From positions 1 through 63,363 of the forward strand of contig JAUJON010000020.1 of the NCBI GenBank assembly GCA_030447595.1: DNA of 63,363 nt. Reading direction: 5' to 3'. Under the pieces are notes generated by a model that saw nothing but the letters and a program-made list of their open reading frames with translations, did no database searches and was not told where the DNA came from. This DNA is from Thermosynechococcaceae cyanobacterium YX3bin19. GTDB taxonomy: Bacteria > Cyanobacteriota > Cyanobacteriia > Thermosynechococcales > Thermosynechococcaceae. Positions 41,631-53,161 of this stretch are shown here, one piece after another; position 1 is the first letter of the stretch; each line of letters starts with the position of its first letter. Position numbers and translations under genes: made by a program.

Positions 41631-43015
41631 CTAAGCGTGCAGTGACGCTATCTTAAAACGGTTTGACTCGCAGCCAGAAGCGATCATGGCTGTGAGATCA
41701 GCTAAGGCGCGATCGCGGTAGGCGGCATAGCGCTCCTGTTTATTGCGAATCCGTTGTAGATCCGGCAAAATACCAAGGTTGGGCGGCATCGGCTGGAAGT
41801 GCTTTGGGGAAGCAGAGCTAATGAACTCAATTAGCGCCCCCGTCATGGTGGTCACAGGCAGCGTTAGAGGCTCAAGCCCCAGCACAAGCCGGGCAGCATT
41901 GGTCCCTGCCAGCCATCCTCCAGCAGTGGCTGCCGTATAGCCTTCAGTGCCGATTAACTGACCCGCCGCCAGTCGGGTTGGCTGCCGCTTAAACTGCAAT
42001 GTGGGATGCAGGAGTTGCGGCGCATTCAAAACGTATTCCGGTGCATCACCCCATGCGAACAAATTCCGCCTGCTCCAGTCCCGGAATCAATTGAAATACG
42101 CGCTTCTGTTCCCCCCAGCGCAAATTCGTCTGGAACCCTACCATGTTCCACAGGTTGCCCGCTTTATCTTCCTGGCGTAGCTGCACCACTGCATAGGGCC
42201 GCTTGGCTTGATTTTCCGAGCCCGAAAGTCGCCAAGCCGAGCATCAAACAGTCCTACGGGTTTGAGGGGACCATAGCGCAAGGCATCTTCACCGCGTCGG
42301 GCCATAACTTCAATGGGCAACAACCTTCAAAGAATTTGGCAGTATCCTGCTCAAAGTCTTTGAGTTCTGCCTGTTCTGCCTGAACGAGCTCCTGCCAGAA
42401 GTGGAGGTACTGCTCCCGGTTCATCGGGCAGTTAAGGTAAGCGGCTTCCCCGCGATCGTGAAGCGAGAGGCGAGGAAAGCAATCTCCCGGTTAATCGACT
42501 CCCCCACCACAATCGGACTGGCAGCGTCAAAAAGCTGAAATAGTCGAGGCCGATGAACTGGCGCAGGTCAGCGGCTAGCTCTGGACTGGTCAACGGTCCC
42601 GGTCGCCAGAACCACAACACCTTCAGGGGGAATTTGTTGACCTCCCCGGCGCAGCTCGATGAGGGGATGTTGGCTGAGAGTAGCGGTTAAGTCCTGGCTA
42701 AAGTAACCGCGATCTACCGCTAAAGCCCCGCCAGCCGGAACTGCGTGTTCGTCAGCCTTTTGAATCACAATTGAACCCAGTTGTCGCAGTTCTGCGTAGC
42801 AGGCCTGCTGCGCGATCGCCTGATAGGGCACTAAAGGAGTTACTGCACACCAGTTCTGCCAGGTGCTGGGTGTGATGCGGACTGAGACGCTGGGGCCGCA
42901 TTTCATGGAGGACGACCGGGATACCCACCTTCTGGCAATTCTGCCAGGCTGCCTCGGTTCCTGCCAGCCCGCCACCAATAACTTGCACGGCTTTTTGCAC
43001 GACTTTCCATCTCAA
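41631..43015 (-). CDS. trmFO: tRNA m5U54 methyltransferase TrmFO, frameshifted
   Basis: A folate- and FAD-dependent enzyme that makes 5-methyluridine at tRNA position 54. The FAD site [16 protein letters not shown] opens the protein. Then [56 protein letters not shown], a C-terminal [35 protein letters not shown] and [20 protein letters not shown]. End at 41631. Frame breaks near 42945, 42800, 42640, 42590, 42480, 42330 and 42060; most are in runs of G or C. About 460 residues when joined. Confidence 0.88.
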
Positions 43016-43153
43016 AACCTTCTATCGGGTGCTTGCCGTTAGGCGATTTGCTTTCAGCTTAGCGTTATTCAAGGTAACCGATAGCTGGCTTGATTCTATG
43101 CTTGTCCCTGCCCCAGCCAAGGCTGTTATTGATCTGGCGCTTTCCTGGCAGCT

Positions 43154-44206
43154 TCAGGTCAATCCTGCTTTGGCTCTGATTCTGCGATCTCGTTGTTCCC
43201 GCTGAGCAGCACGGTCACTCAATGTCGTCAATGCCGATGGTGATAGGTCAGAAGTACCATCTTTACCCTCAGCAGACTCGCTACCGATGCCATCGGCTGC
43301 TGGCAGCAATCGGTTCACTACACCCAGCAAGTCTGCCGTTAGACCGGGAAAAAGGCCGTGAAATTTAGTAGCAATCTGGGCCTGCAGGGATAATGCCGAC
43401 TTCTGCTTTACCCTGCTTACAAGCGGCAATAATCTGGCGGGCAGCCCGTTCAGCACTCATGGAGGTGAAAGGAAGCGAGTCACTCAGACTAAACCAGGCA
43501 TATTCAGCTCGATATTGCCCTTTCAAGCGATGGTGGGGGACTACCGGTGCGGATTAAACCTGGGCAGACTGTTGTAACGAAGATCCTGTCTTTCAGCAGC
43601 TCTGCCCGCAGTCCTTGCGAAAATCCAGTCAAGGCAAATTTGCTAGCGCTGTAGGGCGACAGGTGGGGCGCACTTACCTTTGCCCCCGATGGAGGAAATG
43701 TTGACAATCCGCCCCGATTGCCGTTGGCGCATTGCCGGTAGTACTGCAAACGTCGTACACAGGGACGCCCAGAAATGGGTTTTCATGGCCGCTTCGTAGT
43801 CTTCAAGGGCTCGCGACCTCTAAAGGTCCAACCTGATGATGCCGGCGTTGTTGATCAGGACATCAATGGGGCCAAAGCGATCGCCAACGGCCTGAACCAT
43901 TTCGTTGACTTGTGCCTGATCCGTGACGTCACACGGTCTAGCAAACACATCCGCACCCCGTTGGCTGAGATCGGCCTGAGCACGCTCTAGCTCTGCCTGA
44001 TCGCGGGCACAGATGGCGATACGTGCTCCTTCACGCGCTAATTCACGCGCTATTAATAAGCCTAAGCCCCGAGAACCGCCTGTGATCAGTACCGTTTTGC
44101 CACGCAGATTGTACCTGCGACGCAATTGCAATACTAGCCCTAGGCCAATGAGGGCAGCCACAGCCATGAGAGGAAATAAAAGCATAGTTTGGTTCAGTTC
44201 ACTCAT
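43154..44206 (-). CDS. Membrane-anchored short-chain dehydrogenase/reductase, frameshifted
   Basis: Start ATG 44206 (MSELNQTMLLFPLM) gives an N-terminal membrane helix (FPLMAVAALIGLGLVLQ), then the Rossmann site GKTVLITGGSRGLGLLIARE, DVTDQAQVNEM, NNAGII, the Ser of IVNISSIGGK, the catalytic YSASK with LTGFSQGLRAELL, and VTTVCPGLIRTGSP. A C-terminal extension of about 70 residues (ATKFHGLFPGLTADLLGVVN) is typical of the cyanobacterial subfamily. At least five breaks between 43400 and 43820. An oxidoreductase of unknown substrate. Confidence 0.82.
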
Positions 44207-44580
44207 GGCCTGTCCTGCAAAGGCTCCTACAGATAACCTGGTTTGTTCCAACGTAACTGGACAGCCTTGTTTGCTCCTCTACCTAGAGAAGCGGTCTGCG
44301 GTGAAAACGAGAAGTTCTTGTGGCCGGTGACTTGAAATCAAGTTCTCTTGAATTTATCGTCCGTGCTGGCTAATCCATCAAGAAGCTGCGCTGGGATGAA
44401 GTTGTCTCACCCCAGCTTGATTGCTTTTAAGGTAAGCATGGTTAACCTTTGTCGGTGGTTGTAGATACTACATCCTGGCTCCTATCAAATGTGACAATAG
44501 TTCTTAGTTGACCCAGGATGGCATAGCTCAGTGAACTGCGCTGATATTCTTTGTCCTTACTACTGTGAGTCAAGTAACCA
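44207..44580. other. Intergenic region between divergent genes
   Basis: 374 bases, AT-rich. No frame with a domain. It should contain the promoters for the SDR gene (minus) and yjbQ (plus); I cannot assign boxes with confidence. Confidence 0.4.
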
Positions 44581-45043
44581 ATGCCCGTTATCAATCAGCT
44601 TATTGAACTAGAAACGAACCAGGGGATCAATATCTATAACATTACGCCCCAGGTCGAGTGCTAATTGCGGCAGCCCCAATTCAAGATGGTCAGGTTTTGC
44701 TGTTCTCCCGGCATACCACAACTGCTTTGGCCATTAATGAAAATGAAGCCAGGCTTCTTGAAGATATCAAGGTTTATTTGCGGAAGTTAGCCCCTGAGTC
44801 AGGGCACTACTTACATAATGATTTGCACTTAAGAGATGTTCCGGAAGATGAGCCCATCAATGCTCACTCTCACCTCATGGCAATGACGTTGAGCACCAGT
44901 GAAGTAATTCCGCTGGTGCAGGGGAAATTAGCTTTGGGAACCTATCAATCTCTTTGTTTTTCGAGCTGGATGGACCTCGCAAAAGACGGTGTTTTGTCAA
45001 ATCTCTGTACTTAACAGGCAAACGACTATCCGAGCCAAGGTAA
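44581..45043 (+). CDS. YjbQ/UPF0047 family protein, frameshifted
   Basis: The reconstructed 154 residues read MPVINQLIELETNQGINIYN, then LIAAAPIQDGQVLLFSRHTT, TALAINENE, DVPEDEPINAHSHLMAMTL, LVQGKLALGTYQSL and FFELDGPRK ... YLTGKRLSEP. The family mark is the HTT / EDEPxNAHSH pair, a metal-binding site. Homologues show weak thiamine phosphate synthase activity, but the true role is unclear. One base is missing near 44662 and another near 44958, the second in a T run; both are needed to reach the normal end at 45043. Confidence 0.85.
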
Positions 45044-46017
45044 GGTGAACTGGTATGAGCTGCTGTAGTTTTATCCTGGGGCACGGTTAAGGGTATGACT
45101 ATGCCTGCACATTCAATCAGGATATATTGCTTCAGACCTGTGAACTGTGTGAGCGAACAGTAGGGCTCTCACAGTTCATCATCTGATTCCTAGACAGCAA
45201 ACTAAGCGAAAAAGCTCGACCCTGGTCCCACTATTTACCTCTGCTCTGCCTGCCATCGGCAAATTCACACGCTATTTACAAACTCCCTATTTAGCCCAGG
45301 AGCTATACTCCTTGGAGAAGCTCCGAAACAACCCGCAGTTGCAGTAGTTTCGGGGCTGGGTCAGACGCAAGACCCGAATAAGCGGATTAAAACAGATCGA
45401 AAAAGAATTTCTGTTACTATGAAAACCTTTAGGAGTGAGAGTAATGTTTTCGCTTGTATAGCCTTCTGCTAACCAAATTTTCTGGGAAGGCAAATTTAAG
45501 GTCAGTTTCTGCTGCAGACTGACTGGCCCGAAGTAGCTACATGAGTTCCTAAGTAATGCTCTTCCTGCTGATGCCGTTGAACTGCTGAACTTGTTGGGGA
45601 TTCACGCCAGAAATTACTGATGGACTGGCTTCATTGATGCGGAGGCGATCACAGGGAACGGTGTCTGGAGAGAATCGCACTGGGTTGGGTGTAGGTATGA
45701 ATTTCTAGCCGAGCGGAGGGCAACGCTGTAAACAAAAGACATTGTCCTGGAAAAACAACCCGCTCAAAGTACCCGTTGGCAATATCAGTAATCCGGGTAA
45801 TCTGAACCTGTCTAGTCGTGTTCACATACTGGCAGTGAATCCAGCCGACTGTTCCGAAGGTAGAGGAACCATTACTGCAAGCCTCCTAAATTATCCTGTC
45901 AATGAGCAGTGGCTTAAAAACTTTGCTCACTTTACTCTGACTCTAGGTGAACAACTTGAGGAACTTGTGAGGAAGTCAGAGAATTCAACTCAGCAGGCGA
46001 AGTTCTTCACGCTGAAC
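45044..46017. other. Long intergenic stretch without a recognised gene
   Basis: About 970 bases. It has a weak palindrome near 45296 (CCAGGAG ... CTCCTTGG) and a purine-pyrimidine poor bias, but no frame with a known domain. The plus frame 45742-46068 (108 codons, MSWKNNPLKVPVGN) opens without a Shine-Dalgarno and overlaps the 3' end of the minus-strand monooxygenase gene; I do not count it as a gene with confidence. Confidence 0.4.
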
Positions 46018-47254
46018 TTAGCTCAACTGCTTTGTCCGATGCTTGAGATGAACCGGAAAAATCCCTAAGGCAATTAGCCGTGGCAGCAGCTCGCGCAAAT
46101 TGGCAGGCGTAAGAAAACAGGTGGGGTAAATGGCTGGTCTGGGTCAAGCGCACGGGCAACTAATCGCTTCTGCATCAAGGCTTGAAACGCTTGAATGACC
46201 CGGGTCGGCAGCTCGCGTTGGCGCTGCACCATCGCCAAATGGCCAGGATGAAGTCGGCCAGACTTGAGGGCGTGGCTCAACACATTTGCGGCTACAACAG
46301 CATCTTGAATTGCGTAGTTAATGCCAACTCCGCCAACAGGAGACATTACGTGAGCGGCATCCCCGATTAACGCAGTCCAGGGCGGTGCCAGCGGGCAACG
46401 GCTAGACTCAACCGAGAGAAACGATACCTGGCTCCACCCTTTTAATTGAGTGACGCGATCGCCAAACTCTCTGGTATCACTTCAAGCACTGCCTGTCGCA
46501 ACGCCTCTAGGCCAGCCGCGCGAATTTTTTGGTAGTCACCTTTAGAATGACACAGGCGATCCGCCAGGAATCAGTCCGGTCCAACATAGCTACGAAACGA
46601 CCACGACCGATGCGACCATTCAACCCTTCAGGTTCCTCTGGTCTGCGCAGGCGGAACCAGAGTACATCCATCGGCGGCGAAGACTTGATTGGCTCAAAGC
46701 CTGCGAGTTGACGCAAGTGAGAGTGGCGACCATCTGCACCCACCGTCAGCAGTGCCCTGACTCGTGCCAGCCGGCATGGCCTCGATAGCGCACCCCGATC
46801 ATCCCGGTTTCTTCAATGAGCTCCTGTACGTTTGCCCTCAATACCAACTGGAAGTTGGAAAACCGTTTGGCTTCTTCGACAATGAAGTTCAGGAACTGCA
46901 CCTGAGGCATGACCACAATGTAAGGATAGCGGGCTTTCAGGCGGCTGAGGTCTGCCGTGAATATCACAGACCTCAGAATTTCTCAACGTCAGTTGATCAG
47001 CTTAGAGTGATGAAGTCGGAGCAGGCGATCAGCAAGACCAAGCTCCGCCATAATTTCCATTACAGATGGGTGAATAGTATCGCCCGGAAGTCGCGATCAA
47101 AATCGTGATGCGATTCCAGCAACATTACCTGGATGCCCTGACGGGCTAAGAGGAGTGATAACACTGCGCCAGCAGGCCCATCTCCAACAATGCAACAGGT
47201 TGTCTGTTGAGTGCTTTGGATGTTGTGGCTTGTAGTATCTGGTATCGTCTGCAT
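46018..47254 (-). CDS. FAD-dependent monooxygenase (UbiH/PHBH-like), frameshifted
   Basis: Start MQTIPDTTSHNIQST at 47254, the FAD-binding TTCCIVGDGPAGAVLSLLLA, RQGIQVMLLESHHDFDRD, then VVMPQVQFLNFIVEEA, LIEETGMIGVRYRG, VGADGRHSHLRQLAG (DG motif), WFRLRRPEEPEG and the GD motif region SPVGGVGINYAIQDAVVAA. These are the marks of class A flavoprotein hydroxylases. The end ANLRELLPRLIALGIFPVHL is in another frame (TAA 46018). About 410 residues with roughly seven breaks. The substrate cannot be predicted; ubiquinone/plastoquinone-type rings are one possibility. Confidence 0.78.
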
Positions 47255-47384
47255 TTTAAATCCTTTGCCCAGAGGGATTGAATCATCCACACCTCGCCAC
47301 AGGTGGAGGGAGCTGTAGCTTCCCCGGCGGATGTCCCGATTCGCTCGCTGGAAGGACGCACCACTTGCCGAATTGGCAACTGAG

Positions 47385-47525
47385 TTAGCACAGAGGCCGC
47401 AGAAAATCTATGAATCCTCGATCGAACTTGGGCATTTCCTGCCAGCAGTTGCGGCAGAACCAGTAGACACCTGTAGACCCAATATGACGTAGAAGCTGAT
47501 CGGAGCAGCAGGGACAGTTAGTCAT
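47385..47525 (-). CDS. Small zinc-ribbon protein, 46 aa
   Basis: MTNCPCCSDQLLRHI, then GVYWFCRNCWQEMPKFDRGF and IDFLRPLC. Two Cys pairs (CPCC and CRNC) with spacing of a zinc ribbon, followed by a short tail. Such short proteins, often annotated as hypothetical, occur in cyanobacteria. The frame is intact and has an ATG at 47525. It sits 130 bases upstream of the monooxygenase gene on the same strand. Function unknown. Confidence 0.6.
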   Translation of the reverse strand: MTNCPCCSDQLLRHIGSTGVYWFCRNCWQEMPKFDRGFIDFLRPLC

Positions 47526-47767
47526 TTTATGTCTAAAGTCTCAATAAAGCGTAAATTTATGGTTTTCAAAAATAAGTAAGATTGCTCAATCCCCAACCCA
47601 CGCCAAAAGGACTGGGTGAACATGAGTTTTAAAGTTAGATGATAAAAATGAGGAACTTGTGAGGTTCGAGTTTTACCTAGGGAATAGGTAGCTACTTAGC
47701 AAGAGCGGTGAAGGTTCAAACGCTGAGGATGCCTATGTCTACACCTTAAAATGGGTAGGCTAGCTCG

Positions 47768-49231
47768 CTATAGCATTACAGTTGTAGATAGTCTAAATTA
47801 TATTTATAAGTAAATACAGTTTAGCAATGCTAGATACATCCAACGTGTTCCTAACCGGGGAAGCGTTAGAAGCGCTGTCTGAATGGGAGGCCACACTCAA
47901 AACATTTCAGCAAAACTGGAAAACATTTTGCTCGTTCTGAAGCAAGTCTTGCAGCCTTCAACTATATCCAGGCACTACTAAGCCCGGTTGAACGTAAAAA
48001 CGGTTGGCAAATGGCTGAACAAGTAGGATACAGTACTCCCTATCGGTTGCAGCATTTATTAGACGAGCGCAGTGGAATGCAGATGCCGTGTGCAGAAATT
48101 AGGCAATATGCAGTGGAGCATTTGAAGAGCGAGACAGATATTTTGGCAATTGATGAAACAGGCTTTCAAGCAGGGAGAGCAATCAGTAGGCGTGCAGGTA
48201 CAGTACTACGGTACGACTGGACATTTGGAGAATTGCCAGGTGGGTGTGTTTATGTCCTATATCAGTGATCAAAGGGCAGACATTAATTGATCGCCGCCTA
48301 TATCTTCCCCGTTCATGGCGCGCAAGACCAGAGCAAACGTAAAAAGACGGCGATTCCAGAAGCGGTTGAATTTGCGACCAAACCTCAACTAGCACAGCAG
48401 ATGTTGGAATCAGCAATCAATGAGGGAATTCGTCCAGTTTGCCTGTCGCTGACGAGGTGTATGGCAACGACGGTTCGTTCTGGTGGTGGTTGGAAAAGAC
48501 TGCACAAACTTCCCTATCTACTCACAGTCAACAAAAAGCAGCCTGTAGTTATTGGTTGGCAGCGTTACCGAGCCGAAGATTTAGTGCCACAATCAGATTT
48601 CAGCAGTGGCAGCGCCTGGGTTCGTGGAGCTGGCAGCAAGGGAGAACGATACTATGATTGGGCACGCGTTGCCGTTAACTGTGACAAATCAGATGGTTGC
48701 CAACGCTGGCTGCTGTTTCGTCGCTGTTTGGAACACCCTGATGACCCTCGCTTCATCAGCTACTACCAAGTTTTTGCTAAGAACAATACCACCCTAGAAA
48801 CGATGGCTCAAATAGCTGGGCAAAGGTGGCGAATCGAGGAGTGCTTTAAATTCGCTAAAGACCAGCTAGGTTTAGAGAATACGAAGTTCGTTCCTGGCAC
48901 GGTTGGTATCGACACATCACCCTCGTCCTGGCTGCTCAAACAGTTCTCTCAATCCTGCGGCATCAAGCTGAACCTGTTGTCAACAGGACTACCCCTTTGG
49001 CGACCGCATCCACTGGCAGCCTGGTCTCGTTCAAAGCGGTGCGAGGTTTGTTGTCCAATTGAGTGTTTGGGAGATGAAACGGTGGGTATCTAGGCTCTTG
49101 TTTCCCACGTTCTGCGTCTTGAACACGTTTTGCACTGGTCTTATTGGCGCAGAGCTCATCAAGCTACTGCTCGATACTACCATTACCAAAAGCGAACCAC
49201 TCCTCTGGCTATCTACAACTGTAATATATAG
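47768..49231 (+). mobile_element. IS701-family insertion sequence with terminal inverted repeats
   Basis: Left end CTATAGCATTACAGTTGTAG (47768-47787, continuing ATAG to 47791) and right end CTATCTACAACTGTAATATA (49209-49228, continuing TAG) are inverted repeats of about 23 bases with one gap. Both flanks show TCG (47765-47767 and 49232-49234), a short target duplication. Length about 1464 bases. It lies in the gap between the zinc-ribbon gene and the caspase gene and interrupts nothing I recognise. Confidence 0.78.
47827..49231 (+). pseudogene. IS701-family transposase, frameshifted
   Basis: MLDTSNVFLTGEALEALSEW, NYIQALLSPVERKNGWQMAE and QVGYSTPYRLQHLL are the N-terminal part. [11 protein letters not shown] is the first DDE aspartate region, ADEVYGNDGSFWWWLEK the second, and AQIAGQRWRIEECFKFAKDQ the glutamate. 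The C-terminus LEHVLHWSYWRRAHQATARY runs to TAG 49231. Breaks near 47930, 48260, 48440, 48880, 49090. The whole catalytic order is visible but no continuous frame exists. Family assignment rests on these motifs. Confidence 0.82.
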
Positions 49232-49259
49232 TCGCTGTCTGCAAAATCTCTAGCTCCAT

Positions 49260-49596
49260 GGTCTCCTAGTCGCGAATCAACAAATAAGGAGGAATTTTGT
49301 CAGGTACTTGTTGAAATAGTTTGGGCCAACAGCAGCCTTTTGGTATTTTGAGACAGCTAACTCAACGGTAGTATCACCGGCAAACCAGGTTTGACAAGTT
49401 AACGGGAGCAAGCAGACAGAGGTGCCGCTACGACTGGTGATGAGCTATTTCAAACGGATATGGCTGCCTTGCGGTTGAAAGTCTCAGCAGCGCAACCGGC
49501 AGAGCTTACAGCTAAAACTTGGGCTTGGGCCGACTTAACAATCCCTCCCAGACAGCTGTAGAGCAGACCACAAGCGATCACGATCGCTTTCGCCAA
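49260..49596 (-). CDS. Possible secreted protein downstream of the caspase gene, frameshifted
   Basis: From TTG 49596, inside the last codons of the caspase-WD40 gene, the frame reads AKAIVIACGLLYSCLGGIVK then SAQAQ, a good signal peptide with an AQA cleavage site, followed by LAVSSAGCAAETFNRKAAIS. After stops in this frame, the others continue LTCQTWFAGDTTVELAVSKY and FQQVPDKIPPYLL. At least two breaks. I do not recognise the family. Its overlap with the upstream gene hints at a coupled partner, but this is inference. Confidence 0.4.
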
Positions 49597-52500
49597 ACCC
49601 TTATTTCGCCATTTTTATTGCTACTGACAAAAACATCATTACTGGCAAAGGCGATCTGCATAAACATCGCTCCCTTTTTCTGACAGGGTGCGGCGTAACT
49701 CTCCTGTCTGCAAATCCCACAGCTTTATCGTCTGATCCTCACCGCCACTAGCGGCGGTTTGCCCACTGGGACTGATGGCAATGGCATTAACAGGATCGCT
49801 ATGCCCAGAGAGCGTGTAGCGCAGTTCCCCAGTTTGCAAGTCCCAGACCTTGACGGTGTGGTCACTACTGCCGCTGGCTAGGGTGCGCCCATCAGGGCTA
49901 AGCGCCACAGACACCACCCGCCCCGTATGCCCAGAGAGGTGTGGTGCAGTTCCTCGGTTTGCAGGTCCCAGACCTTGATGGTTTGGTCACTACTGCCGCT
50001 GACTAGGTACGCCCATCGGCGCTACTGGCTACTGAGCGAACCGTGTCGTCATGCCCAGAGAGGGTGTGGTGCAGTTCCCCGGTTTGCAGGTCCCAGACCT
50101 TGATGGTTTGGTCACTACTGCCGCTGACCAGGGTGCGCCCATCAGGGCTTAAGCCACAGACACCACCCGCCCCGTATGCCCAGAGAGGGTGCGGCGCAGT
50201 TCCCCGGTTTGCAGGTCCCAGACCTTGATGGTTTGGTCACTACTGCCGCTGGCTAGGGTGCGCCCATTGGCGCTACTGGCTACTGACCAAACCGTACCCG
50301 AAGATCCCAAAAGGGTTTGGTCTTGGACATCTTGCCAATTGACCCCAGCTTCACATTGCTGGAGTAATCGTTGAATTGCCGGGGAAGATGTTGAAAGGGC
50401 TTGTGCTTGGCGGAGACACTCCTCGTAGTTTTTCTGTTGCGCCAGCATCTGAATTGTTTTCAGCCGCTGTGAACCTTGCGATTGTCGTAGTCCATAGGCT
50501 ATGCCCAACCAGGCGAAGATGGCAATCACAGCTGCACCGACGGGCAACCACAGGTTCCTGTTGGCATTGAAGCCAAGACGAGGACGACCGTTTAAATTGT
50601 GGCCGCTGAGGGTCGTTGAAGTAGCTGCTGCGTTAGCTGCTCCAGACTGGCCAGCATCGCTGAGCCAAGCCCATGGTCGAGCAACCCGTTGAATTAAGCT
50701 TCTTTCTAGTCCAGGTGCTGTAGGAGTAACAGGATTAGAGATACTGGGTGACGGTCTGCCTAAACCTGGTTCAGTTTGAGGGGTAGAAGCTTCTAGAGAG
50801 CTATTGTTCTGAGCTAGCGACTGGTCCCCTTTGACCTGGCGGGTAACTTGCGCTTCGATCAGCGTTATATCTTCATTGCGGAGCCCTAAAACTTGCTGTA
50901 GTCGTCGAAAGCGACTGCGAGCATCGGTCTGTAAAGGATATTCTTGCTGGATTGCTTCTACAAAAACCTGTGCATATCGCTGTAGTTTTTTTTGGTATTC
51001 CTGGTGAGGCTTGAGAACTTGCTCCTCAATAGTCGCGGCTTCTGCAGGCGATAGCTGCAGCTTTTCCTGTAGCACATCTAAAATGCTACGACTGACAATT
51101 GAGAGACCACCATAGCTAGCACAACGCTCAACTTCTTTACGGTACCTGAGCTTCACATCGTCAATGGGGGCTTTGGCCAGTAGGATCGGCTGACCTATTT
51201 GGGCTCCATAGATTTCTGGTTGGGCAGCAGGGGCACTTTTTTGAACTTTCCTGCGGGTATACTCATGAAGCTCATGAATAGCAACTACCCCATCGTTGTC
51301 TAGATCTGCAGCGCCAGTTTCTAAACCCTCAACGAGGTAGTCGGTATAGGCTGAGCGATAGGCTCCTTTCTGCTCAAAGATACTTTGGGTAGAAGTGGAA
51401 GCTGTAAGAATAACGCGTCCCGAGCCGCCAAACTGGTCTTTGATATCTACAGGACCATCCTCAGCCAACCAGTTCTCAGTAATTCCCGCAAACCAACAGT
51501 CAAGGATGACGACTTGCCGCTGGGACTGGCTGTCACTCATGACATCCTGTAAAAAGCTAGCAGGGACAGCCGTAGACTTGAACAACCTACCTTGTGATGT
51601 TTTACGGGTTGCGCTTGTAGTCAAATAAAGTTTGCCCCTGTCATCCTTGACGCCGTGGCCGGAGAAGTAAAACAGAACCAGGTCATCTGGTCGGCGATCG
51701 CCAAACAGGGTTTCAATTGCCTGCTGCAAGGCCAAGGGATCGGGATTTATTAAGGTTTTGACTTCACCAAACTCACCCTTTCCTGAATCTTGCAAAACCT
51801 GCTTCAGACCCTCTACATCACTGGCCGTTCCTGGTAGTGGGGTAAAACCAGCTCCGTAGTGACTCACTCCCACCAGCAGGGCTACCTTGACGGGCTGTGG
51901 CTTAGACTGAGGCTGCTCTGCACGGGTAGGCTGGAGGGCTACTGCCTTACTTGGGGCCAGCTTCTGACTGGGCCTCAGCGGCGCAACGGTTTCCTCGGGA
52001 AGAGATACTTTAGACGAGCTATCAGGCTGGCTCGGCCTAGTCTTTGCGGCAGGATACTGAGAGCGCAGGTTAAGAATCTCGGCTTCAATGGCTGCAGCTT
52101 CTTCGGGCAGTAAGCCCAAGCGATCGCGCACGACCTCCAAAATGCTATGAGCAATGCCTGAAATCTCGCCACTTTTAGATCGCCGCACCACTTCTTGGCG
52201 GTACTTCAGCTTAGAATCCTCGGTTGGAGCTTTAGCTAACAAGATCGCCTGGCCTGCTTTCACAGCGTAGAGGTCTGACTGAATTTCCGGTACCCTGGCC
52301 TGCAGGTTTCGCTTGGTATATTCATGCCACTCGCCGATTGCAATTACCCCATCGCCGTCCAGGTCTGCAGCTCCCGTCTTCAAACCCTGGATTAAATAGT
52401 GTGTAAATGTCGAGAGCTCTGCTGGGCCGGTTTTTGGAGACCCATTCACCACGGTCGAGGCAATTAATACGACTTGACGCTGTCCTCCGAATTGTTGCTT

Positions 52501-52977
52501 AACCTCTAGAGGATTGAGCCCGGCAGACCCGTTGACTTCCTGAATCGTGGTTTCGCCCATAGCGAGAGCTTCTGCCCACCAGTAATCAAGGATCACCACC
52601 TGCTGGTGAGCGCGACTACTGTTCATGTTGTCCTGAATAAAGTTAGCCGGAACGGTTGCCGAGCGGGCGAGCCTGCCTTGATCTTCACGGTTTGCAGAAG
52701 TTGCCAAATAGAGCTTGCCCTGGTTGCTTTTGAGGCCCTGGCCGGAGAAGTAAAGCAGTACCAAGTCATCCCGCTGGCGATCGCTAAACAGAGTTTCAAT
52801 CGCCTGCTGCAAGGCTACAGGCCCAGGATTTGTTAAGGTCTTAACCTCAGTAAATCGACCAATCTCTGGGTGTTGTAAAACTTGCTTGAGAGCCTCTATA
52901 TTGTTCGCAGCTCCCCACTGAGAGCCCAACTCTGAGCTGGAGTCTTCCACCCCAACTAGTAGCGCTACTTTTGCCAT
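49578..52977 (-). CDS. Tandem caspase (orthocaspase)-WD40 repeat protein, first caspase domain catalytically dead
   Basis: About 1,130 codons. Residues 1-245: caspase domain with FSGQG at 78-81 and VILDYWW at 128-134, so both the usual His (Gln80) and Cys (Tyr132) are missing. Residues 363-600: second caspase domain with FSGHG (His441) and ILDCWFAG (Cys494), active-looking. Each is followed by an EF-hand-like loop (AADLDGDGVIAI; AADLDNDGVVAI) and a repeated helical module (YRQEV ... SILEVVRDRLGLLPEEAAAI). A membrane helix PVGAAVIAIFAWLGIAYGL lies at 812-830. WD40 repeats (SGSSDQTIKVWDLQTGEL) start at 890 and run to about 49640, with breaks near 50150, 50000-49930 and 49660; corrected end 49578 (NGEIRVWRKRS). 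Confidence 0.9.
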
Positions 52978-53161
52978 GTGGGATTTCCTATACTGCTACA
53001 AGTTGCTGTTCTACCTGCATCGTAGCTAACAATACTGACTATCCACAAAATTTGCTGACGAATCAGCTCAAACCATTAACAATTAAACTTAATTTAAAGG
53101 CTTTTTGAGATTCAAGGTTTTTAGTGATCACTATCCCAGTCAAACAGTCTCTCAGTCACCC

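Noticed and set aside
45742-46068. 108-codon plus-strand frame MSWKNNPLKVPVGN
   Set aside because: No domain or Shine-Dalgarno, and it overlaps the 3' end of the monooxygenase gene.
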